A stretch of 64,000 bases of DNA, taken from Lethocerus indicus (taxonomy: Eukaryota; Arthropoda; Insecta; Hemiptera; Belostomatidae). The notes beneath the pieces are model-generated. The model made no database searches, was not told the origin of the DNA, and was given only the letters and a program-made list of their open reading frames with translations. This document shows, in pieces, positions 35,703 to 50,100 of the stretch (position 1 is the stretch's first letter; the number at the start of each line of letters is the position of its first letter). The stretch covers positions 11,187,575-11,251,574 of the forward strand of contig JACDQD010000005.1 in assembly GCA_019843655.1 (NCBI GenBank), read 5' to 3'. The position numbers and the translations under genes are program-made.

Positions 35703-38700
35703 ATTTTCACGGTTCTCACGTGGTTTCAACGTTTTCAATCATTTTTCACAACACCGGAACACCGGTTTTTAGATAAAGGCCATATTTGAATTTGGCACGT
35801 TTTCGATAGTAGCAGTCATGTTTTGATTGAAGATTCGATTGATTCCAACCTATTATAAATAAATAAAAATACATTCGGATATCATTACTTTTCTTGATAT
35901 TTTTTAATCTGTTTCATTCCAAGGATTGTTTACCTTTAAGGCCGCCCTCGAAGGATTTATGGCTCTCTCAGGTCCCGCTTTAGTCGAATGAAAAATCTTT
36001 TCTGAATTATTAATTTCATATTTTCGTTTAAAGAAAATGTATGTCACACCACTTATTCAGCGCACGCCTTCCATTCGTTGTTCCGTAGAATAGCCCTTGA
36101 CCGATGTCAGCACCACAGTTTTGAACCCAGCCTTGGTTTCGCAATTGGGGATAGCTTAAGATTTATAACTAAGCCGAAGCTTGACAATTACTTACAGATG
36201 AATCCCAATCGCAAGACAATTCCATTCGCCATTAATCAGTCCGGAGACTGGCTTGGTTCCTTGGCAATTTTAACTGATTCATAGTGTAGGATGTGTACCT
36301 CGAAAGAGCAAGAGTTTAATGAGCCGGGTGGCATTAAAGGCATCGGCTCCGGCGGCCGACCCCGTCCGGTGGGGACTCGTTTAAAAATGTAGTATAAGAG
36401 GCCCTTTGCAGCCGTGTTACTGTAATGGATCGAGTTCGTGATGAACACCGACCTGTAATTATTCCTAAGTCTTAGCGACTTTAAGGTTAACTTGAACATT
36501 CCTAGGTGAAAAAGCTAAGCCTAAAGGTAAACAGGATGTTTACAGCGTGGCTGAGTTACGGTCATTTATATCTTTTCGCCTGCTCGCGCTTACCCTCATT
36601 TGGTGAGTGAAAATTGTCGAAATCGCAATATTGAAACACTGAGTTGAATTATTGTTCCTTGAGTTGTTTCATTCTTCACAAGTTATTAACTTTCACTTGT
36701 CCAAGTAGTACCGTGCCAGAACACAGAATTTCTGTGTTATATAAACATATAATGGTTCTAACTATTATATCTCCGCTTATTTTCCATTGAATCATTACAA
36801 CTAATGAAATATTATAACCTCATGTACATTTTAAATCCACTGAAAGTATTCTACTACTTGAGATGTAACTGTACAAATTGGATAATATTCATCCGTATGA
36901 TATTACCACTACTTCAGTCACTGAATACCGAATCGTCCGAAGACCGAATGTTCTTTTATTTATTTAATTATTTCACTGTTTTATGATTTGAATCCCTTCT
37001 AGTAAATATATTAGTTTTCCTGGTTATATTTCGTTTACTGTATATAGAAATGTATTTTCTGATTTTGAATAAGTTATTACCTTTTTAGGGAGATTTGGTT
37101 TTCAATTCTTCGTCGAAATGAAAATCAATTGTTTAGCCCGTATCCTCCAGGGGGCGACCTAGGTACCTCCCCTCTCTCACGCCATCGCAGTCTTCCAGTA
37201 TCCCCCCTCTCTCTGCCGCCCTGCTACCTAGTTCCCCCTCCACGGTTATCTCTCCCGGGGGTGATAACGCGTCCGGGGCCCCTCAGTCCTACGCCAGCAA
37301 CCGGCCAGTCTGCACCCGGCCACGGGAACGCACGCATTCCTCCAAGCGCCGAACGCTTCACACAAAACCGAATCCTCAGTGCTCCACTTCGGATCGGAAG
37401 GTTTCCTGTACCTGGTGGCCAGTCCGCTCCCGATGCGCATCGCCGTTTGCACGACATAAAAGTTTCAACGGCCCTTGGCTGTTTGTTTTTCTTCGGAAAC
37501 TCAATTTTCGAATATCAGGTAAATTTTCGTTTTTTTTTGTCGTCCCAGCCATGACATGCCATGATATGACCAATGGACGAGTCGATAGAGTAAATCATCC
37601 ATACTCCATAATAAGAAATTGTTTAATATCACCCTGTACCAGCCCTTTTTAGCCGTTAGAAAGTGATTTAGTAAACAATATACCTATAAAACATTTCTTC
37701 GGGACGTCCCGACTAATGCAGTTTATCGAAAGAAGCAAGTGGGAATTACGATCATATTTATCATAATTTTTGTCTGTAATGGAATATTTCAGAAGAATAA
37801 TGAGCCTTTAAAAGGCTATATTGTTATATGAAACACAACATGTTCTAAATCGCTTAACATCGCACTTGTTTCCTTGATCCTAAGCTAGACTTTAGGACTA
37901 CCCCTGGCCTATCTTACGAACAAATAGGCTTATGGATTTATTTTTATTTATTCCTTTCTCCTTCCCCTATGTCCAGTCTTCAAGTGCTGTCTCGTTTATA
38001 AATTACCGATTATAGTGAATATGTAATAATATTGTCGAAGTATATGATGCGTTTAAATAATTTTTACCTCCTTTCGCACGATATAATACATATTATAAGG
38101 GTACACCTTGATGCAATACCTAGGCGGAAGGGCCCACCTCAATCTTTCGGCACGTGGAGCCGGTTGTGCATTCTCTTGTGGAGAAGGAAAAATATCTCTC
38201 GAATATAAAAGGGAAAAAATATGGGGATTCTAAATGAAATTAGAGACCTAAAAAAATATTCTTGATGTTCATTTAAATAATATTTTAATATCTGTTGGAA
38301 TTCCTTATTATTACCAGTGCATTCATATGCAAACATTCAATAAAAGGTTTTACTGAGTGTTTATGATGAATTTATAGCGCAATATGTTTCATTGTGAAAC
38401 AAAATGGTATAATTTAAAGTAACATTATATTATGTCTAATTTACCTTACAAATATGAAAGTGATCCATCGGTGTCTTAGAAAGTTTCTGCCGCTTATAAC
38501 TGACAGCTGATATCTAAAGTTCATAATTTTTGATATTTTTTCATTTAAATATCGAGAACGCCACTCGGTCGTCTCGCTCGTTTGCAGTTATCACCGTATC
38601 GGTCACGGCCACATTATTTATAGTCATCGTCTGGGAATGTTTCGGCCCGTATCTCCCCCTGCGGGCGGGCGGCCGTCGTAAGTTTCGGACCAAAACTGCG

Positions 38701-41663
38701 CGGCAGATGAATGCCACGGATACGGAGTCCGGGGCGTAGGGTTCGAAGACTCCCGGCAGTGTTTTGTGGCCCGGGGGCCGGCGCGATAAATTTCGAATTT
38801 AAAATTTGCGATCGGATCCTCCCTATTCCTCGGAAGGCTCGATTTATAAACGTCTCAGGCGGCGCTTTTTTTTTTATCTGATCCGGATTGTGTTTCGCCT
38901 GCGATAACTCAGCGTGGATTTGTCACCGCGCTTCTTGAGATCTCGAACTCCAAAAGGGAACATATGTTGGCCGTGGCCCGAACGCGAGAACCCGTGTCGG
39001 TTCCGCCCTCCTAAATTTTAATTGGTCGTTACTTAACGAATCTCCAACCTTGAGGATTTTACCCTCAAGTGTCATAAATCCAAAGAAGAGCGACAGCTCT
39101 CATTTTCCTTAATAGGTGTATTAGGTTGCTATTCAACCCGTTGTCGTTTTTTTATGTTAAATAAATGTTAACAGTGGTGGTGATTGATTTTCTGTAATTA
39201 AATACAAACCGAAGTGTTTCGTACCATCTGTTGAGTTTAAACCAATTGCCACGGATTTATATAGCATTTCCAAGTCATATTCAGCTTTATTTCCGCCGTC
39301 AGTGAAGAGGCTGGTAAAGGCAGTAGAGAGGGATGCAGAATATTTTTTTCAATAAAGTTTGAAAATTGATTCCATTTACCGGAATTGTTTCGTTTAATGT
39401 CAGGGATAGCCAGCTGCTGCTGCTGAGAGCAATCAAATCCATAACGAAGTTAGTTCACTACTCGTGATTGAAGACCGCGTGCGATCTTCAGCACACAGAT
39501 TGCTATCCTCGCCCGTTTCGGTGAGTTTTTGTTGCGTAAAGGCGTATTTAGGAAATAACCTCTTTCCACAAGGTTTAATTCGTTTAGTAAGAGGGAATGT
39601 ACTTCACGATAATGCCAAGTCCCTTCGGCCTTTGTTTTCACCTCTCTGGCTCGACGAATCCCCGTGCATTGCCCATTATCGAATATCTCTGGATCCGTTA
39701 ACTCTCGCCTGACTTTGGTTTGGAAAAGTGATTCCTAACCAGAAACGACTACTAGCGGAGTGCTATAATTGATACATCCTGGTGTCCTGGACTTACAGAA
39801 AAACTTGATATGATGTAATAATATTATGCTGATTAATAGATGACAATACTTTCTCTCTGTTCTAAAATAAATGCACACACTCAATTTTTTTCACTTTCAT
39901 TCAAACATATCCGTTAAATATGAGAAAATGACTGGTTATTCCGTATTTGTACTGGGCGCAATAACGATTTACCGATTTCGTCGTTTTATTTGAAATAATT
40001 AATAACCGGGTGAACAGAATGTTAAAAGCAATAATTTGTCATAATAACTGTGTACGATAGCGACCGCTAGTTTTGTTAGTGAAATTTGCATGATTTAAAT
40101 ATGCATTATCAGTCGCCTTGATCTCTTCTCTATTATAGGCGAGGAAAGTTATTTTCAATAAACTAGTTCTGAAATATCAACGCCTCATGTCCCGAGCGTG
40201 TGATCCATGTTTTACAAGTACAATCGGTGTGTGTGTGACATTTTATTTCGATAAAAAAATTTAATTCATTTGTTTACAAAAGTTGGGAATCAGCCTTCAG
40301 ACCTAATATATCGAATGGAAACTTGCATTCCACCGATTTCGATACACTTCAGTGGCATGAGAGTATCCAAACTGTTCACACGACACCATATAAAATCATT
40401 GGCTGTCTAATTATTGTTACTACATCTTGAGTTTTGACTCGATTGGGCATTTTTTAATTTTAATTGAGTTTTATTACCCCGCGGAATGAGAACAGCTGCC
40501 GGCCGGCCCGGGTCTTGCCTGCGGTGTTTTTTCTCCCCCGCCGGGATACCAATCGTTAAAAGACTCTGTCGTAACAGTCTGTCTTATCATGTTTACAAGC
40601 AATAATCTACAAACGCGTTTGGCCGCCTTCGGTTTTGCAACAGCGCTGTACAAAGTCTATTTTTATTCCGCCCGGATATTTTTACGTCGGCCCGTTATTG
40701 GGTTTCTCCCTGTATGAGCCCGAATGACACAGTTTGCAAAGAGGTGTCTCGTTGTCAATTTGAAGGAAAAAATTATGATTTCCATTTTTTTCCTTTACTC
40801 GGTAATCGGTTACTTCAATCGTCCCCACCTCATTATCATTACGGACTACCGTCTTGAACTTCAAATACATATATGTTCAGATGTCTGCGGTGTTTAACAT
40901 AGTATTCTTTTTAAATTATTTTGAATTCAATTTCTGTTTATTTTCGGTATTTACTGAAGCTGTAAAGAACGTTGTCGCAGTATTTTTCACAAGATAGAAA
41001 TGTGTTTTTATATAATAATAGTGCTTGTAGCAATATCTCTAATTCGAGGGAAGACCATTAACCAGTAGGACAGCATGGCTAATTAGCTGTATCACTGAGA
41101 AGGTGACCTTTCTAGGAGTTGACTAAAAAATGCAACACCATTTATGTAGGTTATTTATTTAATTATGCAAAACGGATAGTTTATCGTTTGTCATTTCTCA
41201 TGTTTCGAAACATGCTGTTAGTTTAAATAGAGTAGACTGATTTCAATACGTTTCGGAATATGAAAAAAAAATATTGATACTGAATAACGTAATGTTCATT
41301 CTGAGAAATGCGTTTGGATATATTTGCGCCATAAACCATGGGTTTGGCACTCGCGGTTGGCTTAAAACTGCCTCGGCTCGCCAGGAAAATAAGAAAGATT
41401 CCAAAGGTCGTTCGGTGCACGTATCCGCGTAAGAACGAGTTAAGTGAATTAGACTCTTTTTATTTCCTGCGCCCAAATATAACCCCGGCTAATGGGGCTC
41501 AATAAATTCACCTTCGGGGGAAAAGGGCGCAATAAACAATAGGGTTGATATCTCGCCGGGACCCGGATCGTTAAGTGTCCTTAGAGACGGCGATTTTAGG
41601 ACCGAGAGGCGAAGACCTCCCCATGATAAAACAAGTTTGACGCCACCACCGGCTGAAATTTCG
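35703..41663. other. Non-coding stretch, no gene recognised
   Basis: CpG-rich blocks lie at about 37130-37470 and 38560-39010. The 141-codon frame at 37129-37554 is proline-rich chance coding in C-rich DNA. A CACCCTGTA sequence at about 37630 resembles the ends of some DNA transposons, but no partner was found. A T10 run lies near 38868. AT-rich parts show nothing. Confidence 0.5.
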
Positions 41664-41687
41664 GTGTGCGTGCGTGTGTGTGTGTGT
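41664..41687. repeat. (GT)n-rich microsatellite
   Basis: Interrupted GT tract (GTGTGCGTGCG then pure GT). Confidence 0.9.
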
Positions 41688-44029
41688 TTTCGCGCTTTAG
41701 GGCGACCCCGGAGATAGGGCCGGGAGTAAAGAGCGAGAGCGGTTTAGTTTATCGGGGTCGGGCTCTTAAGTAAACGCCCGCAAATAAAGATGGTCTGTTT
41801 AGCCGCTTGCGTCCTCCCTCGTCCCCAGTGTTAACGAGGCGCCGAGAACCTCCCGGCGTCTGGTTCACCACTGTTTACTGCTCCTCCGGGACGCTAAGAA
41901 GCCGCCTTTATACACCCTCCGATCGGCTTATGAATTAAACACCCTTTAACGGCTCTTCCGTTTCCACCCGTCTAACCCCCTCAAACAAAGCGTTTAATGG
42001 CTATAGTCGACCGTCCGTTCACACTATATGGAGCGGTACCGGTAGCCTTCGGGCCGGATTACTTTCCCCAATTATCTATCTACTGTACGATGAGGCTAGA
42101 AGAGATTTATTTGCAGTTATGCATGTTCGGACTTATTATTTTCTTCGTTATTTATATTTATATTAAGTAGGTGTGAGCTATAGAGGTGTGTACTGTGGTG
42201 AAATGTACTGAAACAAAATAATGCAACTCCCAACTTACTTGCAGGTGGGAAGAATTGTTGGAAGGGTGCTAAGGGGATAATTTATGAAATTATTTAGAAT
42301 TTTAATGGATGGCCAAATCCGTTCCAACTCTCTGCTAATCTCAATATTTTGTCAGCTCCGTGCGGGCAGTTAAACGTGATATATTGGCCCTCGGCTAAGC
42401 GTCTTAGGCGGCGGAAATTTGTCCGCGGGGAGCCGGTTCCACGTTTTTCGAGTCGACCCCCCTCCCCCTCCCCCAATCCCATCCGACGATGATTACTGGC
42501 CGGATTAACCTTTCTCCTAACTTGATCTCCTGTTAATAGCGCATTCCTTCTCCACGTCCAATCCGTATCTGCTTTCTCAAATGTTTGTCATTCAATAATT
42601 TTTCGACGTAAAGAACCATAAATACAATACACCGTGGCTGCCGTTTGAATAGTCCAGGAAGTCAGTATGGTTTATAACATATTTTTTTATATTGTATTCG
42701 ACACCCGAATTTTTTTTTAAATACCATAGCACTATTTCATCTATTTGGTTAAATTTTTATTCATGCGCCAGTAGCGGGAATGCAATTTGGAGCCGGCCAA
42801 TTTGTCGTTAGGCGGTTTAAATTTACTCCGCGTTTTCACGTGAAATCAAATCTTCAGAGTCATACCCGGACGCGTCCATATTTTAGGAAACGTTCTAACT
42901 CCTCCGAACGGGAAAACGGCTGTACGAAGACGGAGGTTGCAGGCCAGATCCGGAAGGGCGATACCCGCCAATATAATTTATAGTATCGCGGCCCCCATCT
43001 CGTCGGACGGCGTTGTGCGTCACCGCGTCCGGAAAACGTCGCCTCGGATTTATTCGGCCGGAACCGTATCGCCGGTGGGAATCGGAAAAGATGGAAAACA
43101 AAAAGGGAGATAAAGGCGGGGAACGGGGCGCGACAAATTCGGCATAATTTATTCCCGTGGGGCTCTCGGCTGGGCGGAGGGGGGACGGAACACGTTGTAG
43201 CGACAACCGTAATATAGGTTGGGGGTCCGAGCTGCCCGGGGCCGGGCTAGGCCCGACGTCTCAATTATATCCACCTTAGATTAATGAACGGTCGGAGACG
43301 GGCTCTCTTCGAATGAGGCTTACCCGGCGACCGAAAAGAAGAAAAAAAAAGGAGGGAAATCTCGACCCGAATGTATTTGTATCCTTCCGATAAATAACTC
43401 GTCCTGAGAATTTATCGTCTCCCACCCCGGGCGGAAAAGAAAAGCTCTGCCGAGATTAAAAAATACGACGCTCCCCCGCCCGACCGCTTTTGTCCACTCC
43501 TCCGCTCGATAAGGTATTGTGTGTGATACGACTACCTTTTTTTCGGATCTTATTCCAGCGCATCGATCAGCCGTAAATGTTGGTCGCCCGGGAGATTTTA
43601 CTACGGACGAAAATATATAGTTTTCATATTTCACATTTACCACGATCCTGGAGCAGTAAATATCATCAAAATTATTTATAACAATAGGAGTTAGATTTCG
43701 GTAATATCAATTGATATGTTTTACTTTATCGTCTAAACTGTCGACCATATCATATATTCTACAGCATCGATACGATACATGTTTCTCAGTATTACTTTGC
43801 ATTAGTTCTCGATTTCCTCATTGCAACGTAATCGTTTATTCCACATTTACAGACTCCGTTCAATATGCCTTTACTGCGTTGTCTCATCAGATTTACAGAT
43901 TTACAAACGAGTTTTCGAGATGTCCTCGTCGTGTTCCTCGGTCTCAATCCGTTCAGTTGGACCCATCCCAAATACAGCTACGTATTTGTTAAGAGGTGGA
44001 CTATGGTCATTAGTGGTACATATGTTCAT
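41688..44029. other. Non-coding stretch, no gene recognised
   Basis: Much of 41690-42060 and 42780-43300 is GC- and CpG-rich with CGGCC and GGGCC motifs. Open frames of 103-107 codons at 42895-43206 and 43320-43643 on the minus strand follow this composition and show no domains. An A-rich run of nine lies near 43342. Confidence 0.5.
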
Positions 44030-44169
44030 TGTGTGTGTATGTGTGTGTGTGTGTGGTGCATGAGTAATAATCAAATGCAGGCCGTGATTGATGGAGTTGG
44101 ATTTGGTTGCACAACGATGGCTCTGTGACATGCGTTCCTAGGGGTGTGTATGCGTGTGTGTGTGTGTGT
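44030..44169. repeat. Two (GT)n tracts about 100 bp apart
   Basis: GT tracts at 44030-44055 and about 44151-44169 are separated by non-repetitive sequence. Several overlapping open frames here exist only because GT repeats lack stop codons. Confidence 0.9.
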
Positions 44170-47100
44170 ATTTCTCACACTCTATCTGAGTGGGCATTGT
44201 ACGTGTACAGGAGAGCGTGCGTGAGTATGTGTGTATCGCTAATGAAGCGTCAACGCTTCGGTGCCCCACCATCCGACGACAGGCCTCCTCCCCCAATCAA
44301 CGGGCGAAGGTGAAATCATTTAGGATTTTATTCCTGGCCTCTCTTCTATTGTACAGTCGTTAACGGCGAGCGCTTTCCTGCAGTGAACGAATTAACCGGA
44401 CGGTAATGCCTGCAGAAATTTACAATTGCAAAACGACCGTAAGGGTTATGATAACTCAAGAAAAACCTGTTACTGCAGAACATCGCAATGCTTCGTTTAT
44501 CACGCTCCCCCCTTTTATTATGTAACAGAATATTCATTCTGAACATTAAAACTGGTTCAAAAGTGTTTAAACGCCGGTATTTCAACTTTTTTTTAATTAA
44601 TACGCCAAGCATGTATTAAGAATGGGGAGTTGTAACAAATCAAGTGTACCTCCGAGCGGGGACACTATAACCGTATTAATCCCGCAGGTTTCTTGCGCCA
44701 TAGCTTATGGGGGTATATTTATAGACCGTTATTTATAGACCAATTTACGAATACTCTAATTTCTGAGTTCAGTATTTTCTAATTTATTTTCTTCGCTTTA
44801 TTTATGATTTACCCTATCTCGTCGGCACTGCTATTAAATATGCTCATGTTTTGCTGTACCAACTCGCTTATTTGGTGCTAGGCTTGACCGGGTTCATATT
44901 CTCATCGTCAGTAGTATTCTATTAGTAATACAGTTTTCTTAGTTCATCTTCTGGTGAGCATGTGAGAATATTTCGCTCTCAATACCTGGCGACGTTTTTT
45001 AACCTTTAATTCTGAACTAATTCCTCTTCTCGTTGATGCCGTCGTCAGGGACACGTTTTCTCGTTTCCCAGAAAATCAACCAATTCCTCAGTAATAGAGT
45101 CAATAACAGCCGTTAAATATTTAAAAACAAAACAAGTCGGAAGTGGCATCCTAGATTTTCGTTGTGTACAACTGGGTAATTACTTTGGGCGTACTTTCCG
45201 TGAAATAGTTCCTGAGTGTTGGCCAGCGTTTAAGGGGGTGGCTGTGGGCCGGCCCCTGCGTTGCCCAACGGGCGATAAATCCTCGCATTAACCGGTCAAA
45301 CGGTCCCCCGTCATGTCTCCTATCCGGTTTCGGATTTGAGAACCCGCCCGGGTTTTTGAGTAATTGAAAGTTGAAGCCGGCGGGCCGGCTCGGTAGCAGC
45401 GGCCGCATGACTCATTTGTTTCAGGCCCCCGGCTCGGCTTTAGAAACTGTCCGCCGGCGGCCCTCCTATTTGCGTAACGCAGCGGACACAACGGCTGCGA
45501 GTTGCCTCATTACCACTTATTTATATTTCACGGTTGTTTCAAAAGCGAAACGCACTTTTCTAGACCGTACGGCGGTTACCCAACTCCCCCACCTTGACGG
45601 GTTATGACGCGGGTCCGACTTTAATAGTTTATTTCTAATTATTTCAAACGCGGGGGCGACTGACTGTATTTTTAAACGTGTCGCAATTGATATTAACGCC
45701 CATATTTATTGTTGGACGGGGCGATTAAACCTACTGGGTGACGTTGGCTATTCTCGAAGCGACATTGATTATCTATTAGAAAATGTATTATTTGAATATG
45801 AATGTATTAATTAATTTAGTTTAATTAAAATGCACCTTTTAAATACAGATCGTTGTTTAAATTATTTATTGTTACAAGTTTATAAGTTTAGGGGGTGGGG
45901 AACGAAATAAGAACCAAATACCCTTGTTGGAGTACTGAAAACCTTCTTAGGAGTAGTCTTAATCTTTAAGGGGATCAAGGTATAATATTTTTCATCAATG
46001 TCGAAAGTAAATAATAATTATAAGTTCCGGCGTTTGTGTGTTATAGTACAGTGGGAAGGAATGGCACGGGGGACATATTGGTTCCCCTGTGAGTGGGGGC
46101 CCCTTGCCACCATGGAGTCATTTGTCAGAAGGAATGGTCAGCCACACGTGTGCGCCACTCTCCTTAGTCCACGGCCCTTAACAAACAGCTATGTTAATGT
46201 CCCCGGCTTTATTTTCTCTCTCTCTCTCTCCACTTTTTTTCTTCACTTCGGTAAAACTGCCTGTGTTTCCGACTCCGTCTACATCTCGTATATGTCAGTC
46301 TTGAAAAGCGAATTGACTGTATTACATTTTAAATCGCTGGCAGGAATTAGGGAGCGGAAAAGTAATTAAAGTCCCGTTGTTCCGAATGTGTTTTATTGCT
46401 TTTTTATTATACCGCTCGTGTGATTATCTGCCTGCTGTTATTCTCATACATCGCCTGGCCCTGTTCGATTGGAATTATTTGTGAAGACGTAAATGCTACG
46501 AAATGAATTGTACAACATTAAATGTCTAAAGATAAAGATTTAACAAAATATTGATTCCGTATAGAAGTCGAGTACTAAAAAACAGAAGAACGGATTCTGT
46601 TTACTCAGTAGTTTATTTCTTCGCGTAACACACCAGGAATAACTACGTAATTTATTATCCCCCGTTTGATTCAGTGACAACTCTCGCATATATGTCCTCG
46701 TCACCAGTCAGTAAAACTACACAAGTAATATACGGTAGTACTGACCGTGTACTCCAGTACGTAAACATGCCCCTTATCGAGTAAAATTCTTATCGGTTGT
46801 TCCCCCTTCAGGAACGCCGGAAAACATTCAAAGACGCAATACAGGAAAGCAAAAACAACAGGAAAGAGTGCTTTTAAGTTCTAATGAAATTGGTCAAAAT
46901 ATTGCAACAAGAATTTTAAAACATTTAATCATAAAAACTTATGTTTGTTAGGTAACAGTATGCTTCAACAATTATATTAAAATGAAATCATTAACCATGT
47001 CTTATTGAGTCCAATATAAGTAGGTGTCAGGAATATGTTCTTAAATAATGCGGTCCCATCAGCGCTATTATCAGCTTGTCCAATCGAAAGAACGGATGTA

Positions 47101-50100
47101 GCTCGTATTTTTTTTAAATTTTCTTTTGTCCGGCAAATTCTAATCGAAACGTCAAGGGAGGAGAAAAAACACACTTTTCTTATTTCGAATTCACCGCAAC
47201 GCCCCGAGATAAAAATCTAGACTTCAAAACTAGTTGTAACGCGTCAAACGTTACCGTATATATTCAATTAATATTTATTTATGTAGCATAAATATGTATA
47301 AGTGAGTTCGAACGCCTACATAAATTTTTCTTTTCCCCCCCGGACGGACCGCTCCGGTTTTCTCCCCACCCCATCCTGTCACCTTAAACCCCTTTATTGG
47401 CGATTCTCGGTTTCAAAATCTGGGACAAGTTTAATCTTCTTATCGTCAATTTGGATGAGTTATGGGGGTCTCGCGTCTTGGGCCCCTTGAGCCCGTATGC
47501 AAATAGGCCGGAGATTCCTGTATCCCTAAGCCACGACGCAGACGGAGCAAACGGTGCATGCATTTCATCACCACAGTTTCAGGAGGAATGATTCAATGTC
47601 TAAAAAATGGTTACTTATCTAGTATACTTTCCCGCATGAAGGGTTTTTTCCAGTGATCCGCTATCTCCGAACAAGAACTTTTTAATTGGTTTAATTAATT
47701 AAACACGATTTCATAACTTGTGTTTTAAAGCCAGAAAGTATGAGAGCAGAACTTTCATTGATGCTAACCGGACCAGTGAATGAAGTAAAAAACCAAACCG
47801 AAAATTATGCATTTCATAAATGAACCGAGTGAAGTAGAATAATAGAATTGCCAGTTACAGCGGGAGCTTTGTTGTTAGAGGATATAAACGGCAGAGCTAT
47901 AAATGAGAATTTAGTAAAAAAGACTTCAAAAAAATAAGGGGAACAAAGGAGAATTCGCAGACAGAATTCAGGCTGATTGGAACGGGAAAATTAACTAAAT
48001 TATCGTTTATATTTGAATAACCCCTGTTTTATTCGTGTCCTAATGACCTAAATATCCGGTTATATAACATCTACCGCATGTCGCATTTGATCATGTGCTT
48101 CTCACGCTCTAGCACTGGGAGGAGCGGTGTTATAAAACGAATCAAATCTAATTATAAAACCCGCTCGGTGAGACATCCAACGGCCGTTAGTTGCGTAGAT
48201 GCGAGGCGCCGGACGGGTTAGCATCCACGCATATTGGCGAGGAGAAAGTCAGCTAAATGACCGCCGGCCTACTGTATCGATAGTTTATTGTTGACATTTT
48301 CGCCTCCTCGGTGCCCGCTCGCATCGGCCGCGGTTTTACGACCCATCGGAGCGCCTTATCATTATTCGAAATTGGAAATAGGAAATTGATTGCCGGCCAA
48401 TTGCCGGGCCCCCGGTTGGGACCCGATGTCCTTTTATTACGGCGCCGTCTCCTCCTCCCCGTCCTCCACTTGCCGATCGAATAGATCCGTTCGAGTGGAT
48501 TCTTCTGTCGTCGGTTTTCCTAGTGCATGTATCCTAGCAGCCTTAGTGGGAAACAACGGAATGACCACTTTCTAATCGAGTCCTCTCGGTGGGACCAATT
48601 GAAATCTTCCAAACGGAATTTTAATTAATGGGACCCAATTCGATGAACGGTCGTAGAAAAATCGTGGAAATTCGTTTGTTTTGCAAAGACTTTCGCACAA
48701 TTCTTTCAGTGGAATTCTCGCACAAGACCACAGTTGTAGAGCTTCTCATGACTGTAAGTGATGGATGATGGTGAAGCGCTAGTGGTCATGGGCAAATAGG
48801 CAAGTGATCCGGGCCCGGATGGCCGAGGCGATCCACGACCTAGAAACAGCCGTCATGGTTGCTGTGAATTCGCCCGGGGATCGCAAGTCGGAATGAAAGC
48901 TCTAACGAATCGAACAGATATTGCGCCGTTTTCGGAATTCCACGAAACGCCGCCGGGCTTATCCGATGCAAAGTGTTTCGAATTTGCCTCGTAGAAAGCG
49001 GCCCGTCTAGAAAGTCGCCGTGGGCGTTTCCCCCCCTTTAAGGGAAATGGCTGAAATCGGCCTTTTTTTTTTAAAAAAAATTGTACTATAAAACTCGAGA
49101 CATTTGTATCCGTACACATGTCGGAAATTCCTTTCGGCGTTTCGTAAACGAAAAATGTTCCCTGCCCGCCTCAATACCCGGTCACGCCTCTTTTAACCCG
49201 TTCGCTCTCAATAAATCGGCCCGGACCCCGTAATCACGTCGATCGCGGGCTACAATGTGTTAATATAACACTCGGCGAAATTGGCTCTCCTAATGGACCT
49301 CTATGAACACTGCTACACATGTTAATTCTAGTTTAAAAAATTCGTCTTTATTATATTAATTATTTCATAATTATGTATATTTATATTTTAAATATGTTAT
49401 GCTATTAATAAAACTGGCCATTTGGAAGGTCTTCTTTACAGTTGGTTATGCTTCTAGGGCAGTGGGAGTCAATCATAGTAGGAATGACTCTTGATTGTAA
49501 GGTCTAGAGTTCTGTTGAGTAGAAAATCAGTTCGTTTTTAATTTTCAAGGTGACCCAACCATGTGCTGACGAATCAGATGACGGTTAACACAGCTTAGCT
49601 GAATCATTGCTGCAAACTGCGGACACAATTCAACCAACTTTGAAAGTGTATAAAGAATTCGCGAAAGTTATTGTCATGCCATTCAGAAATCAGTTCTGTC
49701 TGTGTTTACGGGTTTACGATTATGGCCCCTTAACGGCCTCGTAAACGGTTTTTCGTTACTGTTTATTATCGGGCATTTAAATTCAAAGCGGTCAACAGCC
49801 CGTAATGTTGGGTTGGCCTCTGACCGCTGTCGGCGTGGAAACGCCGAACCCCGAGCCCGACTCCTGAACGCGGGGGGACAATACAGATCAAAAGCGGTTC
49901 CCTGTATAAATCATTCGATTATTTCTGGCGGATTAGTGGTACCGAGCACAAAAGGGCTCGCCCTTCGGACCCCCGACCGCCGGACCCTGCATTAACACTG
50001 TGGATTTTATTAATCGATAAATAAGAATATATTCACGGACAAAAAGCGTGTGACGAAATCTGTCAAATCTTACCTTCAACTGATTCAATCCCTCGTAAAC

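Noticed and set aside
45998..46369. 123-codon open frame, plus strand
   Set aside because: It crosses a CT microsatellite and matches no known domain.
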